From: Nostoc sp. GT001
GTDB lineage: Bacteria > Cyanobacteriota > Cyanobacteriia > Cyanobacteriales > Nostocaceae
Assembly: GCF_030382115.1 (NCBI RefSeq)
Contig: NZ_JAUDRJ010000003.1
Coordinates: forward strand, 5,131,601 to 5,163,453
Direction: 5' to 3'
Length of the DNA stretch: 31,853 nucleotides
Positions 18,052 to 27,450 of this stretch are shown one piece after another. The notes below the pieces were generated by a model. That model did no database searches, had not been told where the DNA came from, and saw only the letters and a list, made by a program, of their open reading frames with translations. Position 1 is the first letter of the stretch; each line of letters opens with the position of its first letter. A program made the translations under genes and the position numbers.

Positions 18052-20092
18052 CCTGTTTGGGCTGTATAACTTCTATTTATATAAACTGACCCTTTGCTTT
18101 TTATTTGGAGAAATTGAGTCAGCAAATTACCATGCCATTGAGGGCAGAAACTATTTAATGACTGCTGGGGGAATGGTCGGCGAACCTGCCTTTTATTTCT
18201 ATGATTCTTTGATTGCTCTGGCACTATTGAGTCAACCGTCAAGCGAGGTGTCAACAATCTTAGAGCGTGTAGCAGAAAACCAAATCAACTTACAGCATTG
18301 GGCGCATCATGCCCCAATGAATCACCAGCATAAGGTTGATTTGGTAGAAGCCGAAAAATGCCGAGTGTTAGGACAGAAAGCCGAAGCTATTGAGCTATAT
18401 GACAAGGCAATTTCTGGAGCCAAAGCGAACGAATATATTCAAGAAGAGAGCCTAGCTAACGAACTGGCCGCCAAGTTCTACCTTGACTGGGGCAAACAAC
18501 GGCTTGCCCAGGACTACATGACGGAAGCCTACTATGGCTATGCTCGTTGGGGTGCGAAAGCTAAGGTTGCCCACTTGGAAAGACACTATCCCCAACTCCT
18601 CGCTCCCATCCTCCAGCAAACCCGTTCTCTCCTATCAACTTATGAAACGATCTTCACCTTGGGGAGTGTCACCTCTACCAGTTCCAGCAGTAGCATCTCT
18701 GTGGCTTTAGATTTAGCTGCCATTCTCAAAGCTTCTCAAACTATCTCAAGCGAAATTGAATTTGAAAAACTACTTTCATCGTTGCTGCATATTGTCATTG
18801 AAAATGCTGGCGCAGATAAGTGTGTATTAATGCTGGCGGAGTCAGGTAATTTATTGATTCGGGCATTAGCAAAGCTGGATGGAAATAGCAAAGTTGATTT
18901 TTCGGACATGCTGACCAATCCACAGCCTGTTGAAGAGTCTATTGATCTACCAGTTGGCTTAATTAATACTGTTAAACGCAGTTTCCAAACTGCTGTGATT
19001 ATTGATGCCACAGTACATCCCCAATTAATTCATGACTGCTACATTCAGCAACAGCAACCTAAGAGTATCTTGTGTAGTCCGATTTTAAATCGGGGTAAAT
19101 TGCTTGGGGTGTTGTACCTAGAAAATAATTTGGCGACTGGAGCCTTTACGAGCGATCGCGTCGAACTGCTCAACTTACTTTGCGCTCAAGCCGCAATTTC
19201 CCTAGAAAATGCCCGATTGTATCAACAAGCCCAGCAAGCACTAATTGATTTACAACAGGCACAATTACAAATTGTCCAAAGTGAAAAAATGTCTGCACTC
19301 GGTAATTTAGTTGCAGGGGTAGCCCATGAAATGAATAATCCTTTGGGCTTTATTGCTGCTAGCCTCAAACAAGCTAAACCCACCTTTACTGATATTACCG
19401 AACACTTAAAGTTATATCAAGAAAGTCTACCAAATAAGAGTGAGCAAATTCTCGATCATGCGGTCGAAATCGACTTGGATTATAGCTTAGAAGATTTGCC
19501 AAAGATGATTGATTCCATGACAATGGCGTGCGATCGCCTAAAAAATATCAGCACCAGTTTACGAACTTTCTCCCGTGCCGATAAAGATTATAAAGTACCA
19601 TTTAATATTCACCAAGGCATCGACAGTACGATTTTAATTTTGAAACATCGTCTCAAAGCTAACGAACAACGTCCAGCAATTGAAGTGATTACTAACTACG
19701 GTGATTTACCGCAAATAGAATGTTTCCCTGGTCAATTAAATCAGGTGTTTATGAATATTTTGGCAAATGCCATTGATGCTTTAGATGAGTCAAATACTGG
19801 GCGCACTCTTGCAGAAATCAAAGCAAATCCCAACTGGATTACAATTACAACTTCAGTAGAAGAGCAAGGAGTGAAAATTACCATTTTGGATAATGGTAAG
19901 GGGATGAGTGAAGAAATAAAACAAAAGATTTTCGACTATTTATTTACTACAAAAAGTGTGGGTCAAGGTACGGGATTAGGATTGGCGATCGCTCGGCAAA
20001 TTATTGTCGAAAAACATAGCGGAGCGATCGCAGTGAATTCTCAACCTGGCCACGGAACTGAATTTGTGATTCAGCTACCTTTTTCGGCTTGA
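17783..20092 (+). CDS. Second hybrid kinase, C-terminal part (frameshifted): helical region - GAF - histidine kinase
   Basis: Continuation of the same ancestral gene in the other frame. Real similarity to the first kinase begins near 17825 ([15 protein letters not shown]); the apparent TTG start at 17783 lies in the overlap and is probably not a true start. It encodes the rest of the helical region, a GAF domain (about 18750-19220), a short coiled linker and a histidine kinase with H-box AHEMNNPLG (His codon at 19325), N-box [18 protein letters not shown]1 ILDNGKGM and G2 [12 protein letters not shown]. Compared with the first kinase the two PAS domains between GAF and kinase are absent. The kinase core is nearly identical to that of the first gene, with all motif residues kept. 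Whether this half is translated depends on the frameshift being real. A sequencing error in the T run is a fair alternative. Confidence 0.8.
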   Translation: METCNSPDIVDTVFASLLFGASQPLVALESDTRTYYNGLVQINQLTTANYCLIYLQSILNLLGFAENPTLLSGSDLEERELLPLLLSANDLFGLYNFYLYKLTLCFLFGEIESANYHAIEGRNYLMTAGGMVGEPAFYFYDSLIALALLSQPSSEVSTILERVAENQINLQHWAHHAPMNHQHKVDLVEAEKCRVLGQKAEAIELYDKAISGAKANEYIQEESLANELAAKFYLDWGKQRLAQDYMTEAYYGYARWGAKAKVAHLERHYPQLLAPILQQTRSLLSTYETIFTLGSVTSTSSSSSISVALDLAAILKASQTISSEIEFEKLLSSLLHIVIENAGADKCVLMLAESGNLLIRALAKLDGNSKVDFSDMLTNPQPVEESIDLPVGLINTVKRSFQTAVIIDATVHPQLIHDCYIQQQQPKSILCSPILNRGKLLGVLYLENNLATGAFTSDRVELLNLLCAQAAISLENARLYQQAQQALIDLQQAQLQIVQSEKMSALGNLVAGVAHEMNNPLGFIAASLKQAKPTFTDITEHLKLYQESLPNKSEQILDHAVEIDLDYSLEDLPKMIDSMTMACDRLKNISTSLRTFSRADKDYKVPFNIHQGIDSTILILKHRLKANEQRPAIEVITNYGDLPQIECFPGQLNQVFMNILANAIDALDESNTGRTLAEIKANPNWITITTSVEEQGVKITILDNGKGMSEEIKQKIFDYLFTTKSVGQGTGLGLAIARQIIVEKHSGAIAVNSQPGHGTEFVIQLPFSA
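17820..17824 (+). other. Frameshift site: T5 run in the second hybrid kinase
   Basis: Reading four instead of five T residues here gives [20 protein letters not shown] and continues to LE, 22 residues that align without gaps to GYSAYNYGFYSYFAGQNLTQ plus LE of the first kinase, and opens the frame through to 20092. This locates the event to a single extra T in the run. The 5-T run is short for programmed slippage, and no Shine-Dalgarno-like stimulator or classic slippery heptamer is seen. Confidence 0.75.
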
Positions 20093-20102
20093 AGAAGAAG
20101 TC

Positions 20103-20161
20103 AGAATTCAGTTGGTCACTGAGTTTACGGTGAGCGCAGTCGAAGTGACCACCTAAATTCT
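20103..20161. repeat. Inverted repeat after the second kinase, possible terminator
   Basis: Arms 20103-20120 (AGAATTCAGTTGGTCACT) and 20144-20161 (AGTGACCACCTAAATTCT) pair over 18 bp with two mismatches, with a 23-base loop containing TGAGCGCAGTCGA. No T run follows, so factor-independent termination is uncertain. It looks like an interspersed palindromic repeat; a related TGAG...GTCGAAGTG string occurs in the kinase insertion at 15371 and near 28541. Confidence 0.55.
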
Positions 20162-20254
20162 GCTTCGATAACTTATAAACCTATAATTGTATCATATACG
20201 TGCCTTTTTCCATTCGTTGAACTCACGTTTTACTAGGTTGCCAATGCTGCATTT

Positions 20255-23200
20255 ATGGAAAAACAGCAACCCTTCTCCCTCAAGCAGATTTCTTCAGAGG
20301 ATTGGGAAAATACGCCGCAGGATGTGAAGTCTCTGGTAGAATCACTGCTAGCAAATGCGGCTTTATCAGAAAGCCAAAGCCGACTCATTCAATTTCTGGA
20401 TGCCACCCCCATTGCGATCGCTGTCCACGACTCAACAGGGCAACTTGTTTACATAAATCATCTGGCACAGGCATTGCTAGGCATTGATCGCCCATTAGAA
20501 CTGAGTTCAGACCAACTCTCAGAAGTCTTTCAAGTTTACCGTGAGGGCACTGAGGAGCTTTATCCCTTAGAAGCGTTACCCAGTAATCGGTCTCTGGCTG
20601 GGGAAACGATTTGGGTTGACGATCTAGAAATTCATCGTGGCGATCAAGTGATTCCTCTGGAGGTTTGGGCGACTCCGATTTTTGGCGATCGGGGTAAGGT
20701 GACGTATGCGATTGTGGCGTTTCAAGATATTAGCGATCGCAAACGCCAGCATTTAGAACAGCAGATGGTCGAAAATACCCTGGTGAAAAGTGAACGCCGC
20801 TACCGCCAGGTGATCCAGGTACAAACGGACTTGATTTTGCGATCGCTACCGGACACCACCATTACTTTTGCGAACGATTCTCTTTGCTTTGCTCTCGGTC
20901 AATCTTTAGAGAATGTAATTGGATGGCGATGGAGTAACTTTGTACCGCCAGAGGATTTAGACGAGTTGTCTGGCAAAATTGCAGCCCTCACCCCAGAAAA
21001 GCCAATCTTTGAAAACATCAATCAGGACTACCGCTCCAACAACCAGATTGGCTGGACACAGTGGATTAACTTGGGGATTTTTGATGAGCATGGACAGTTG
21101 ACCGAAATTCAATCGGTGGGGCGAGACATCACCGCACTACAGGAGCAAATTCAACGCGAACAAGCTCTGAATCGAGTTTTCCAATCCATCCGCAACTCCC
21201 TTGATTTAGACACGATTTTTGCCACCGCGACAGCAGAAACAGCGAAACTTTTGAAAACCCTGGACTGCTTTGTGGTGCAATATCTGCCAAAACAGGGCAT
21301 TTGGAAACATATTGCGGAATTTCGCCATAATCCAGACGCACCAACAGTCATTGGCTTGGAGATTCCCGATGTGGGTAATCCCTTTGCGGCTCAACTCAAG
21401 CAGTTGCAGATTGTGCGGGTGGAAAATACAACCAACCTCGACAATGAGATTAACCAGGAAGTCGCCCAAATCATACCCGGCGCTTGGTTACTCATTCCCC
21501 TAGTGATTGAAGACACCCTGTGGGGGAGTTTCACAATTATAGCGCCCCAACAACCGTTTACCTGGAGTGATAACCAGATCAAACTGGCCCAGTCCGTCGC
21601 AGACCAACTGGAGATCGCAATTCACCAGGCCAATCTTTACCAACAAATACAACTGGAACTAACCGAACGCTGTCGGGTAGAGATGGCTCTGAGAGAAAGC
21701 GAAGCCCGGTTTCAAAATATGGCGGCGAATGTACCAGGGGCGATTTTTCGTTACCTGCTCCGCCCTGATGGTTCTGACAGTGTAGTATACATGAGTCAGG
21801 GTTGTTACCGTCTTTGGGAAGTAGAAGCCCAAGATGTTGTCACAGATGCCACCATCCTCTGGCAAATGATCCATTCGGAAGACGTGGCTGGAATGCAAGC
21901 CTCAGTGATGGAGTCAGCACAAACATTACAACCCTGGTACTGGGCGTGGCGAATTACCACACCATCAGGGCGGGAAAAATGGCTGGAAGTTGCTGGCAGA
22001 CCCACTCTCCAAGCCAATGGTGATATTATTTGGGATACATTGATTCTGGATGTAACCGAACGCAGACAAGCCGAATACCGTTTTCAAACTCTAGCAGCCA
22101 ATACCCCAGGGGTGATTTATCAGTATGTGCTACATCCCGATGGATCGAATGCAATGCTTTATGTCAGTCCTGGTTGTCGATATCTCTGGGAACTAGAATC
22201 CCAAGATATTGAGCAGGATGTGGAAATAGTCTGGCGGATGGTGCATCCCGACGATTTGCCCGCTATGCGAGATTCAGTGCTGGTTTCTGCCGAGACTCTA
22301 CACCCGTGGAATTGGGAATGGCGCGTGACAACGCCATCGGGTCGGCAAAAATGGTTGCAAGCCTCGGCACGACCGCAGCGACAAGCCAATGGCGATATTA
22401 TTTGGGATGGGCTGATTCTGGATGTCAGCGAACGGCAAGCGGCGCTACGCGAACGCAAACAAGCCGAAGAAGCGATGCGAGAAAGTGAAGCCCGCTATCG
22501 CTTGTTAGCCGAAAATACCAACGATCTCGTGTGCCTTCACGAGTTGAATGGTCGATACCTCTACGTTAGCCCGTCTTGTGAATTCCTCTTGGGCTATCGG
22601 TATGACGAAATGCTCAGAGAAGATATCTATACCTTCATCCATCCCGACGATCGCGATCGCGTTTACCAGGAAATTCGGACAGCAGTATTCCGCAAAAAAC
22701 CCACACCCATCACCTACCGAATGCTGCAAAAGCCTGGTAGCTATATCTGGTTTGAGACTCTCACGAAACCCATTGTGAATGCCACGGGTGAAATTGTTCA
22801 ACTGCAAACCACCTCCCGCGATGTCACAGAACGCATCCAGGTGCAAAATCAGTTGAAATATGATGCCCTACACGATGGGCTAACGGGGTTGCCCAATCGC
22901 CATTTCTTCATGAAACGGTTGGAATTAGCTATTCAACGAACCTACCGTCTCGAAAATTATCATTTTGCTGTTTTATTTCTCGATCTCGATCGATTCAAAG
23001 TCGTCAATGATAGCCTGGGACATTTGGCAGGAGATCAATTACTCATTGCCATTGCTCAAAAACTCCAAGCCACCCTCCGGAAAATGGATCTCGCAGCTCG
23101 TTTGGGTGGCGATGAGTTTGTGATTCTACTTGAAGAAATTAAGGATATTCAGGAAGCAGTTCGCATCACAGAACGGATTTTGGCAGAGTTGCAAACACCC

Positions 23201-24178
23201 ATGATGATTGAAGGACGTGAAGTATATACCACCTGTAGCGTTGGTATTGTCTTGGGTACAAAAGACTACGTTCAAGCCTCCCACCTATTGCGAGATGCTG
23301 ATATTGCGATGTATCGGGCAAAAAACAAGGGCAAAGCCCGATATGAAATTTTTGATACTGAGATGCACACTCAAGCTTTGCATCGACTGCATTTAGAAAA
23401 CGATCTGCGTCGAGCAATTAAGTGTCAAGAATTTGTCCTTCACTATCAACCGATTGTTGCTCTAGACACTAGACATCTTGTTGGCTTTGAAGCACTGATT
23501 CGTTGGCAACACCCTACCCAAGGGTTGAAATTTCCCGGAGAATTCATCCCTATAGCTGAGGAAATAGGACTGATTACGCTTTTGGACTATTGGGCAATTC
23601 GTACAGCCTGTTATCAGCTGGCAGCTTGGCAAACGGCTTTCCCGGAACTTTCTGCCATGAAAGTGAGTGTCAATCTTTCGGCGCAAGATATCAAGCAGTC
23701 CGATCTGTTAGAAGAAGTCGATCGGGTTCTGACTCAAACCCAATTGAATGGTCGTTACCTGACGTTAGAAATTACCGAAAGTATGTTGATTGAAGACATT
23801 GAGTCTACGATTAGTGTACTGGGCCAGTTGAAAGAGCGAGGAATTCAAATTAGCATTGACGATTTTGGCACGGGATATTCATCGTTAAACTATCTTCACC
23901 GTTTGCCTGTGGATAGTCTGAAGGTCGATCGCTCCTTTGTAAATCAAATTCAATCAGGCAAAAAAAATCATCAGATTGTCGAAACTATAGTGGCGCTGAG
24001 TAACCATTTAGAACTCGATGCGATCGCGGAAGGCATAGAAACTCAAGAACAACTGGAACGCCTGCAACACCTTGGCTACAAATTCGGTCAAGGGTATTTA
24101 TTCTCCAAACCCATGAGCAATAACGCAGTAGAAGCACTTTTAGCAAGTAAAAGCTTGTATTATAACCTTTGGTCTTAA
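20255..24178 (+). CDS. PAS/GAF-regulated GGDEF-EAL cyclic-di-GMP protein
   Basis: Product of 1307 aa, cytoplasmic, no membrane segment. Domains: PAS (about 43-162), PAS (183-293), GAF (315-455), PAS (484-601), PAS (608-725), PAS (745-860), GGDEF (868-1028), EAL (about 1045-1290). The GGDEF signature is intact at 951-955, and an allosteric I-site RxxD (RKMD, 942-945) lies five residues before it, so cyclase activity with product inhibition is plausible. The EAL domain keeps EALIR (1079-1083), SVNLS, LEITES, DDFGTGYSS (1202-1210), LKVDRSF and AEGIE, so phosphodiesterase activity is also plausible. Both reactions act on c-di-GMP (synthesis from GTP, hydrolysis to pGpG); net direction cannot be told from sequence. 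PAS3 and PAS4 are a recent tandem duplication. It follows the hybrid kinases by 162 bp on the same strand. The ATG at 20255 precedes a plausible N-terminus. Confidence 0.94.
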   Translation: MEKQQPFSLKQISSEDWENTPQDVKSLVESLLANAALSESQSRLIQFLDATPIAIAVHDSTGQLVYINHLAQALLGIDRPLELSSDQLSEVFQVYREGTEELYPLEALPSNRSLAGETIWVDDLEIHRGDQVIPLEVWATPIFGDRGKVTYAIVAFQDISDRKRQHLEQQMVENTLVKSERRYRQVIQVQTDLILRSLPDTTITFANDSLCFALGQSLENVIGWRWSNFVPPEDLDELSGKIAALTPEKPIFENINQDYRSNNQIGWTQWINLGIFDEHGQLTEIQSVGRDITALQEQIQREQALNRVFQSIRNSLDLDTIFATATAETAKLLKTLDCFVVQYLPKQGIWKHIAEFRHNPDAPTVIGLEIPDVGNPFAAQLKQLQIVRVENTTNLDNEINQEVAQIIPGAWLLIPLVIEDTLWGSFTIIAPQQPFTWSDNQIKLAQSVADQLEIAIHQANLYQQIQLELTERCRVEMALRESEARFQNMAANVPGAIFRYLLRPDGSDSVVYMSQGCYRLWEVEAQDVVTDATILWQMIHSEDVAGMQASVMESAQTLQPWYWAWRITTPSGREKWLEVAGRPTLQANGDIIWDTLILDVTERRQAEYRFQTLAANTPGVIYQYVLHPDGSNAMLYVSPGCRYLWELESQDIEQDVEIVWRMVHPDDLPAMRDSVLVSAETLHPWNWEWRVTTPSGRQKWLQASARPQRQANGDIIWDGLILDVSERQAALRERKQAEEAMRESEARYRLLAENTNDLVCLHELNGRYLYVSPSCEFLLGYRYDEMLREDIYTFIHPDDRDRVYQEIRTAVFRKKPTPITYRMLQKPGSYIWFETLTKPIVNATGEIVQLQTTSRDVTERIQVQNQLKYDALHDGLTGLPNRHFFMKRLELAIQRTYRLENYHFAVLFLDLDRFKVVNDSLGHLAGDQLLIAIAQKLQATLRKMDLAARLGGDEFVILLEEIKDIQEAVRITERILAELQTPMMIEGREVYTTCSVGIVLGTKDYVQASHLLRDADIAMYRAKNKGKARYEIFDTEMHTQALHRLHLENDLRRAIKCQEFVLHYQPIVALDTRHLVGFEALIRWQHPTQGLKFPGEFIPIAEEIGLITLLDYWAIRTACYQLAAWQTAFPELSAMKVSVNLSAQDIKQSDLLEEVDRVLTQTQLNGRYLTLEITESMLIEDIESTISVLGQLKERGIQISIDDFGTGYSSLNYLHRLPVDSLKVDRSFVNQIQSGKKNHQIVETIVALSNHLELDAIAEGIETQEQLERLQHLGYKFGQGYLFSKPMSNNAVEALLASKSLYYNLWS

Positions 24179-24315
24179 GTATATTTTTTCGCTTAAGGAG
24201 AAAGGGGAAACAAAAAACGTACTGAATGCTGAGTCAGAAGAGTACTGAGTAATTTTACATTTGGTAAATGCCCCATCTCTTGTGGGTTGTCTTTCAACTC
24301 AGCACTCAGCAGTTT
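24179..24315. terminator. Inverted repeat between convergent genes
   Basis: Between the convergent c-di-GMP gene and ctpA, ACTGAATGCTGAGT (24221-24234) is inverted as ACTCAGCACTCAGC (24297-24310) with two mismatches, separated by 62 bases. It could serve as a two-way terminator or simply be one of the CTCAGCACTCAG-type repeats frequent in these genomes. No T run on either side of the stem. Confidence 0.35.
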
Positions 24316-25560
24316 TCATGCCTTCCCCGCCACCACCCGCTTTTGAAGCAAAAGTTCCAGTGCTGCTTGATATTGCAGATCCGCTTGGGTGCCAATCTGT
24401 TCGCGGTTAATGGCTACTTGGGAAATCACTTTATCTGGCTTAATGCCTAATTTGTTAATATCCCGGTGTTGAGGAGTTTCGTACTTAGCAATTGTGACTG
24501 CCAAACCTGAACCATCTGATAATTCAAATAAAGATTGAATCAAACCCTTGCCAAAGGTGGTTTCGCCTACCAGTTGAGCGCGACCATTATCTTGGAGTGC
24601 GCCGACGAGAATTTCACTCGCACTAGCAGTTCCTTGATTCACCAAAATCACTAGAGGATCGTTTGTTAGGGCTGGCCCAAAGGCTTCAAAACTCCCCTGA
24701 ATGCCTTGTCGGTTAACAGTGTAAACAATCGTGCCAGAGTCTAACCACAGACGGGCAATTTCAATTCCGGCTTGCAATAACCCCCCAGGATTATTTCGTA
24801 AATCTAGAATGTAGGCAGCAGCGCCTTTTTTTTCTAGACTAGAAATAGCGTGTGCTAATTCCGTTGAAGCGTTGGCATTAAATTGGGTAAGACGTAGGTA
24901 GCCAATGGGTGTACCCTCCGCAGAAACACGCAAATCCGAAACCACAGGGTTAAGAGCAATGCGATCGCGTGTTAGCCTAATTTCCGTTTCTGCCTCTCCG
25001 TCCCGTTCGATCAAGAGAGTCACAAGGCTGCCACTGGGCCCGCGCATTCTGGTAGCAGCTTCATCAAGGGTGAGATTTTCTGTGGAAACGCCTTCAATTT
25101 TAAGAATGCGATCGCGTGGTCGAATCCCTGCTTTATCTGCTCGTGAACCGGCGATGGGAGCCACTACTTCTAACTTCCCATTCTCAGAATTCAAGGCAAT
25201 TTGCAATCCTACCCCAGTCAGTTCCCCAGAAGTATTGACCTGCAAGCTGCGGTACTGTTCTGGATCTAAAAAGCGGGTAAAAGGATCGTCGAGGCTCTTG
25301 AGCATCTTCCCAATTGCCTCATAACTGGCATTTGAGTCTGCCAGTGGCTTCTCCAGAACCTTTTGCCGCACAGCCGCCCAGTTTTGATGATTAAATGTCT
25401 CATCTAGATAAGTACGATTAACAATTCGCCAAACTTCCGAAACCAGCTTTTGTTCCCCCGTCAAAGCCACCGCTGGCTGAGTGAGCGTACCCAACGCCAA
25501 GCAAAACGCCATTAACAATGAAAATCCAACCCGAAAGACTTGTTTATTCATGAACCCCAT
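24316..25560 (-). CDS. ctpA: Carboxyl-terminal processing protease CtpA (S41), D1 maturation type
   Basis: About 414 aa from the ATG at 25560, with a GAGGTGG ribosome-binding stretch about 9 bases upstream; a GTG at 25572 or an ATG at 25551 are alternatives. Seen (numbering from the GTG): a signal peptide ending near TQPAVA (31-36); a PDZ domain (about 112-195) with the ELTGVGLQI and RPRDRILKIEG segments; and the S41 core with LDLRNNPGG (257-264), the nucleophile Ser317 in GTASASE and Lys342 in TFGKG, 25 residues apart as in the family's Ser/Lys dyad. In cyanobacteria CtpA removes the C-terminal extension of the photosystem II D1 precursor in the thylakoid lumen, needed for assembly of the Mn cluster. 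It lies divergent from petB with 408 bp between. CtpB/CtpC paralogues exist; the short N-terminal part and photosynthetic context favour CtpA. Confidence 0.88.
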   Translation of the reverse strand: MGFMNKQVFRVGFSLLMAFCLALGTLTQPAVALTGEQKLVSEVWRIVNRTYLDETFNHQNWAAVRQKVLEKPLADSNASYEAIGKMLKSLDDPFTRFLDPEQYRSLQVNTSGELTGVGLQIALNSENGKLEVVAPIAGSRADKAGIRPRDRILKIEGVSTENLTLDEAATRMRGPSGSLVTLLIERDGEAETEIRLTRDRIALNPVVSDLRVSAEGTPIGYLRLTQFNANASTELAHAISSLEKKGAAAYILDLRNNPGGLLQAGIEIARLWLDSGTIVYTVNRQGIQGSFEAFGPALTNDPLVILVNQGTASASEILVGALQDNGRAQLVGETTFGKGLIQSLFELSDGSGLAVTIAKYETPQHRDINKLGIKPDKVISQVAINREQIGTQADLQYQAALELLLQKRVVAGKA

Positions 25561-25572
25561 TATCAATTCCAC

Positions 25573-25968
25573 CTCAACCCAAATTCCTTAGATAATGCCT
25601 ACTTCCTCTGTTGTTGATGAAATCTATCTCTCGATTATGTTACTTTTTTTATAGAAGTGGTGCATTTTTCTCATCAAGTTGTTCAGTCAACTGATGCATC
25701 GTATCCACTCACCAAAGGATAAAATCTACTTTGTGTCCACTATTTTGTGTGTAGGGGCGTAAAGAGATCGCAATATATTCCATCTTTACAGAGTGTAAAG
25801 TTTCTGAAGTCTCTTAGCACACTGAAAGCTGAAAAGCAAAGAAAAAAAACTCCCCTTTACTAAAATCCCAAAATTACTATTTGGGAGAGAAGTCTGAGCG
25901 AAGGCTTCTGCCGATTCAGAACTTCGGGATTTATCAACCGCAACCGACTTTTAGGAACTTGAGATTGT
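25573..25968. promoter_or_regulatory. Divergent ctpA-petB intergenic region
   Basis: This 396-bp region must hold both promoters. Two compact hairpins lie on the petB side: CTTTACA-GAG-TGTAAAG (25784-25800) and TCCCAAA/TTTGGGA with a 7-base loop (25866-25886). They could fold in the petB 5' leader or be binding palindromes. AGGAAC about 15 bases before the petB ATG is a weak ribosome-binding site. I see no clear -10/-35 pair and no NtcA-type GTA-N8-TAC site. Confidence 0.4.
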
Positions 25969-26616
25969 ATGGCCAACGTTTACGACTGGTTTGAGGAACG
26001 CCTGGAGATTCAGGCACTCGCCGAAGACGTTACTAGCAAGTACGTCCCTCCCCACGTCAATATCTTTTACTGCCTGGGTGGAATTACCTTGGTTTGCTTT
26101 CTCATCCAGTTTGCTACTGGATTTGCCATGACGTTCTACTACAAGCCAACAGTTACTGAAGCTTTCTCCTCAGTGCAGTACATCATGACTGAAGTAAACT
26201 TCGGTTGGCTAATTCGTTCCATCCATCGCTGGTCTGCCAGCATGATGGTATTGATGATGATTTTGCACGTCTTCCGGGTTTATCTCACTGGTGGTTTCAA
26301 AAAGCCCCGCGAATTGACCTGGGTAAGTGGTGTAATCCTAGCTGTGATCACCGTTTCCTTCGGAGTTACCGGCTATTCTCTACCTTGGGACCAAGTTGGC
26401 TACTGGGCTGTGAAAATCGTTAGCGGCGTACCAGAAGCAATTCCCGTAGTTGGAGTTCTGATTTCCGACCTGCTACGTGGCGGTTCCAGTGTTGGTCAAG
26501 CAACACTAACTCGTTACTACAGCGCACACACCTTTGTACTGCCTTGGCTGATTGCAGTATTCATGCTGTTTCACTTCTTGATGATCCGCAAGCAAGGCAT
26601 TTCCGGGCCTTTGTAA
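25969..26616 (+). CDS. petB: Cytochrome b6
   Basis: Product of 215 aa, exactly the canonical length. Core subunit of the thylakoid cytochrome b6f complex, passing electrons between plastoquinol and the Rieske/cytochrome f side and across the membrane. All heme ligands are at standard positions: His86 and His187 for one b heme, His100 and His202 for the other, and Cys35, which binds heme c(n) covalently. Four transmembrane helices are evident (about 32-56, 90-110, 116-136, 187-207). The [15 protein letters not shown] start is conserved. petD follows after 255 bp on the same strand, the normal cyanobacterial petBD order. Intact; one of the surest calls here. Confidence 0.99.
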   Translation: MANVYDWFEERLEIQALAEDVTSKYVPPHVNIFYCLGGITLVCFLIQFATGFAMTFYYKPTVTEAFSSVQYIMTEVNFGWLIRSIHRWSASMMVLMMILHVFRVYLTGGFKKPRELTWVSGVILAVITVSFGVTGYSLPWDQVGYWAVKIVSGVPEAIPVVGVLISDLLRGGSSVGQATLTRYYSAHTFVLPWLIAVFMLFHFLMIRKQGISGPL

Positions 26617-26871
26617 TCTCAGCTATTAGCGAAAGGCAACATTTGTCAGTTTTCAGATTGAGTTGTTTGTTTTAAACTTATGAAACACAAGAAATTAATT
26701 GCACATAAGTTCCAAAAAACAAATACTTGTATCTGGAGCCTAAAGCTATAGAAAACCTTCAGGCGGATGACTGTAGATATACAAACGCTGTTTCCCGCCT
26801 GTTGGTTGCCTAGTAGCTGATAGCTTTCACAAATGCTTTAATTTAACTTAAGCAGGAGAGCACATTTCAAA
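26617..26871. promoter_or_regulatory. petB-petD spacer
   Basis: The 255-bp spacer carries an inverted repeat CAGGCGG/CCGCCTG (26760-26766 with 26795-26801, 28-base loop) and a good Shine-Dalgarno AGGAG (26854-26858), which is 13 bases before the petD start. The spacer is long for a tight operon, so the stem may be a processing or partial termination point. No promoter pair is convincing. Confidence 0.4.
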
Positions 26872-27354
26872 ATGTCAACACAAAAAAAACCTGACCTGAG
26901 CGATCCTCAGTTAAGAGCCAAACTCGCTAAAGGCATGGGTCACAACTACTATGGTGAACCCGCTTGGCCTAATGACTTACTTTACGTCTTTCCAATTGTG
27001 ATCATGGGTTCCTTCGCTGCGATTGTGGCTCTAGCCGTGCTAGATCCCGCAATGACCAGTGAACCAGCAAATCCTTTCGCCACACCATTGGAAATTTTGC
27101 CAGAGTGGTACTTGTATCCAGTCTTCCAAATTTTGCGATCGCTTCCTAACAAACTTTTAGGAGTGTTAGCAATGGGTTCCGTACCAGTAGGGCTAATCCT
27201 CGTTCCCTTTATTGAGAACGTGAATAAGTTCCAAAACCCCTTCCGCCGTCCAGTTGCAACTACAGTATTCCTTGTTGGTACTCTTGTCACCGTGTGGCTG
27301 GGTATTGGTGCTGCTTTGCCATTGGATAAATCTTTAACCTTGGGACTATTCTAA
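26872..27354 (+). CDS. petD: Cytochrome b6f complex subunit IV
   Basis: Product of 160 aa, the standard length. Partner of cytochrome b6, corresponding to the C-terminal half of cytochrome b of bc1 complexes; it forms part of the quinol oxidation (Qo) site. The diagnostic PEWY motif is at 77-80 ([10 protein letters not shown]), and three transmembrane helices are seen (about 36-58, 94-115, 129-150). The start [38 protein letters not shown] is the conserved N-terminus, written here only as landmarks: KKPDLSDP (5-12) and [13 protein letters not shown] (21-33). Paired with petB upstream. Intact. Confidence 0.98.
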   Translation: MSTQKKPDLSDPQLRAKLAKGMGHNYYGEPAWPNDLLYVFPIVIMGSFAAIVALAVLDPAMTSEPANPFATPLEILPEWYLYPVFQILRSLPNKLLGVLAMGSVPVGLILVPFIENVNKFQNPFRRPVATTVFLVGTLVTVWLGIGAALPLDKSLTLGLF

Positions 27355-27374
27355 ATTAGTCACCACAAAGTGCT

Positions 27375-27442
27375 TTGACGCCTGTGAGTTTCAAGAGCAG
27401 ATGCAGATGTGCTTTTGAAAGCAATCAACAGGCGTCAATTTT
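27375..27442 (+). terminator. Putative petD terminator hairpin
   Basis: A perfect 11-bp inverted repeat (TTGACGCCTGT and its complement) 20 bp after the petD stop, followed by TTTT at 27439. The internal loop can itself fold (CTTTTGAAAG-type pairing). Position and trailing T run suit a terminator; the short T run lowers certainty. Confidence 0.45.
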
Positions 27443-27450
27443 AACAGGAA

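Noticed and set aside
21129..22846. Several 60-113 codon frames on both strands inside the GGDEF-EAL gene
   Set aside because: Shadows of a clearly coding frame with conserved domains.
25573..25968. NtcA-type or other regulator sites between ctpA and petB
   Set aside because: No GTA-N8-TAC palindrome or other known operator could be found by eye.
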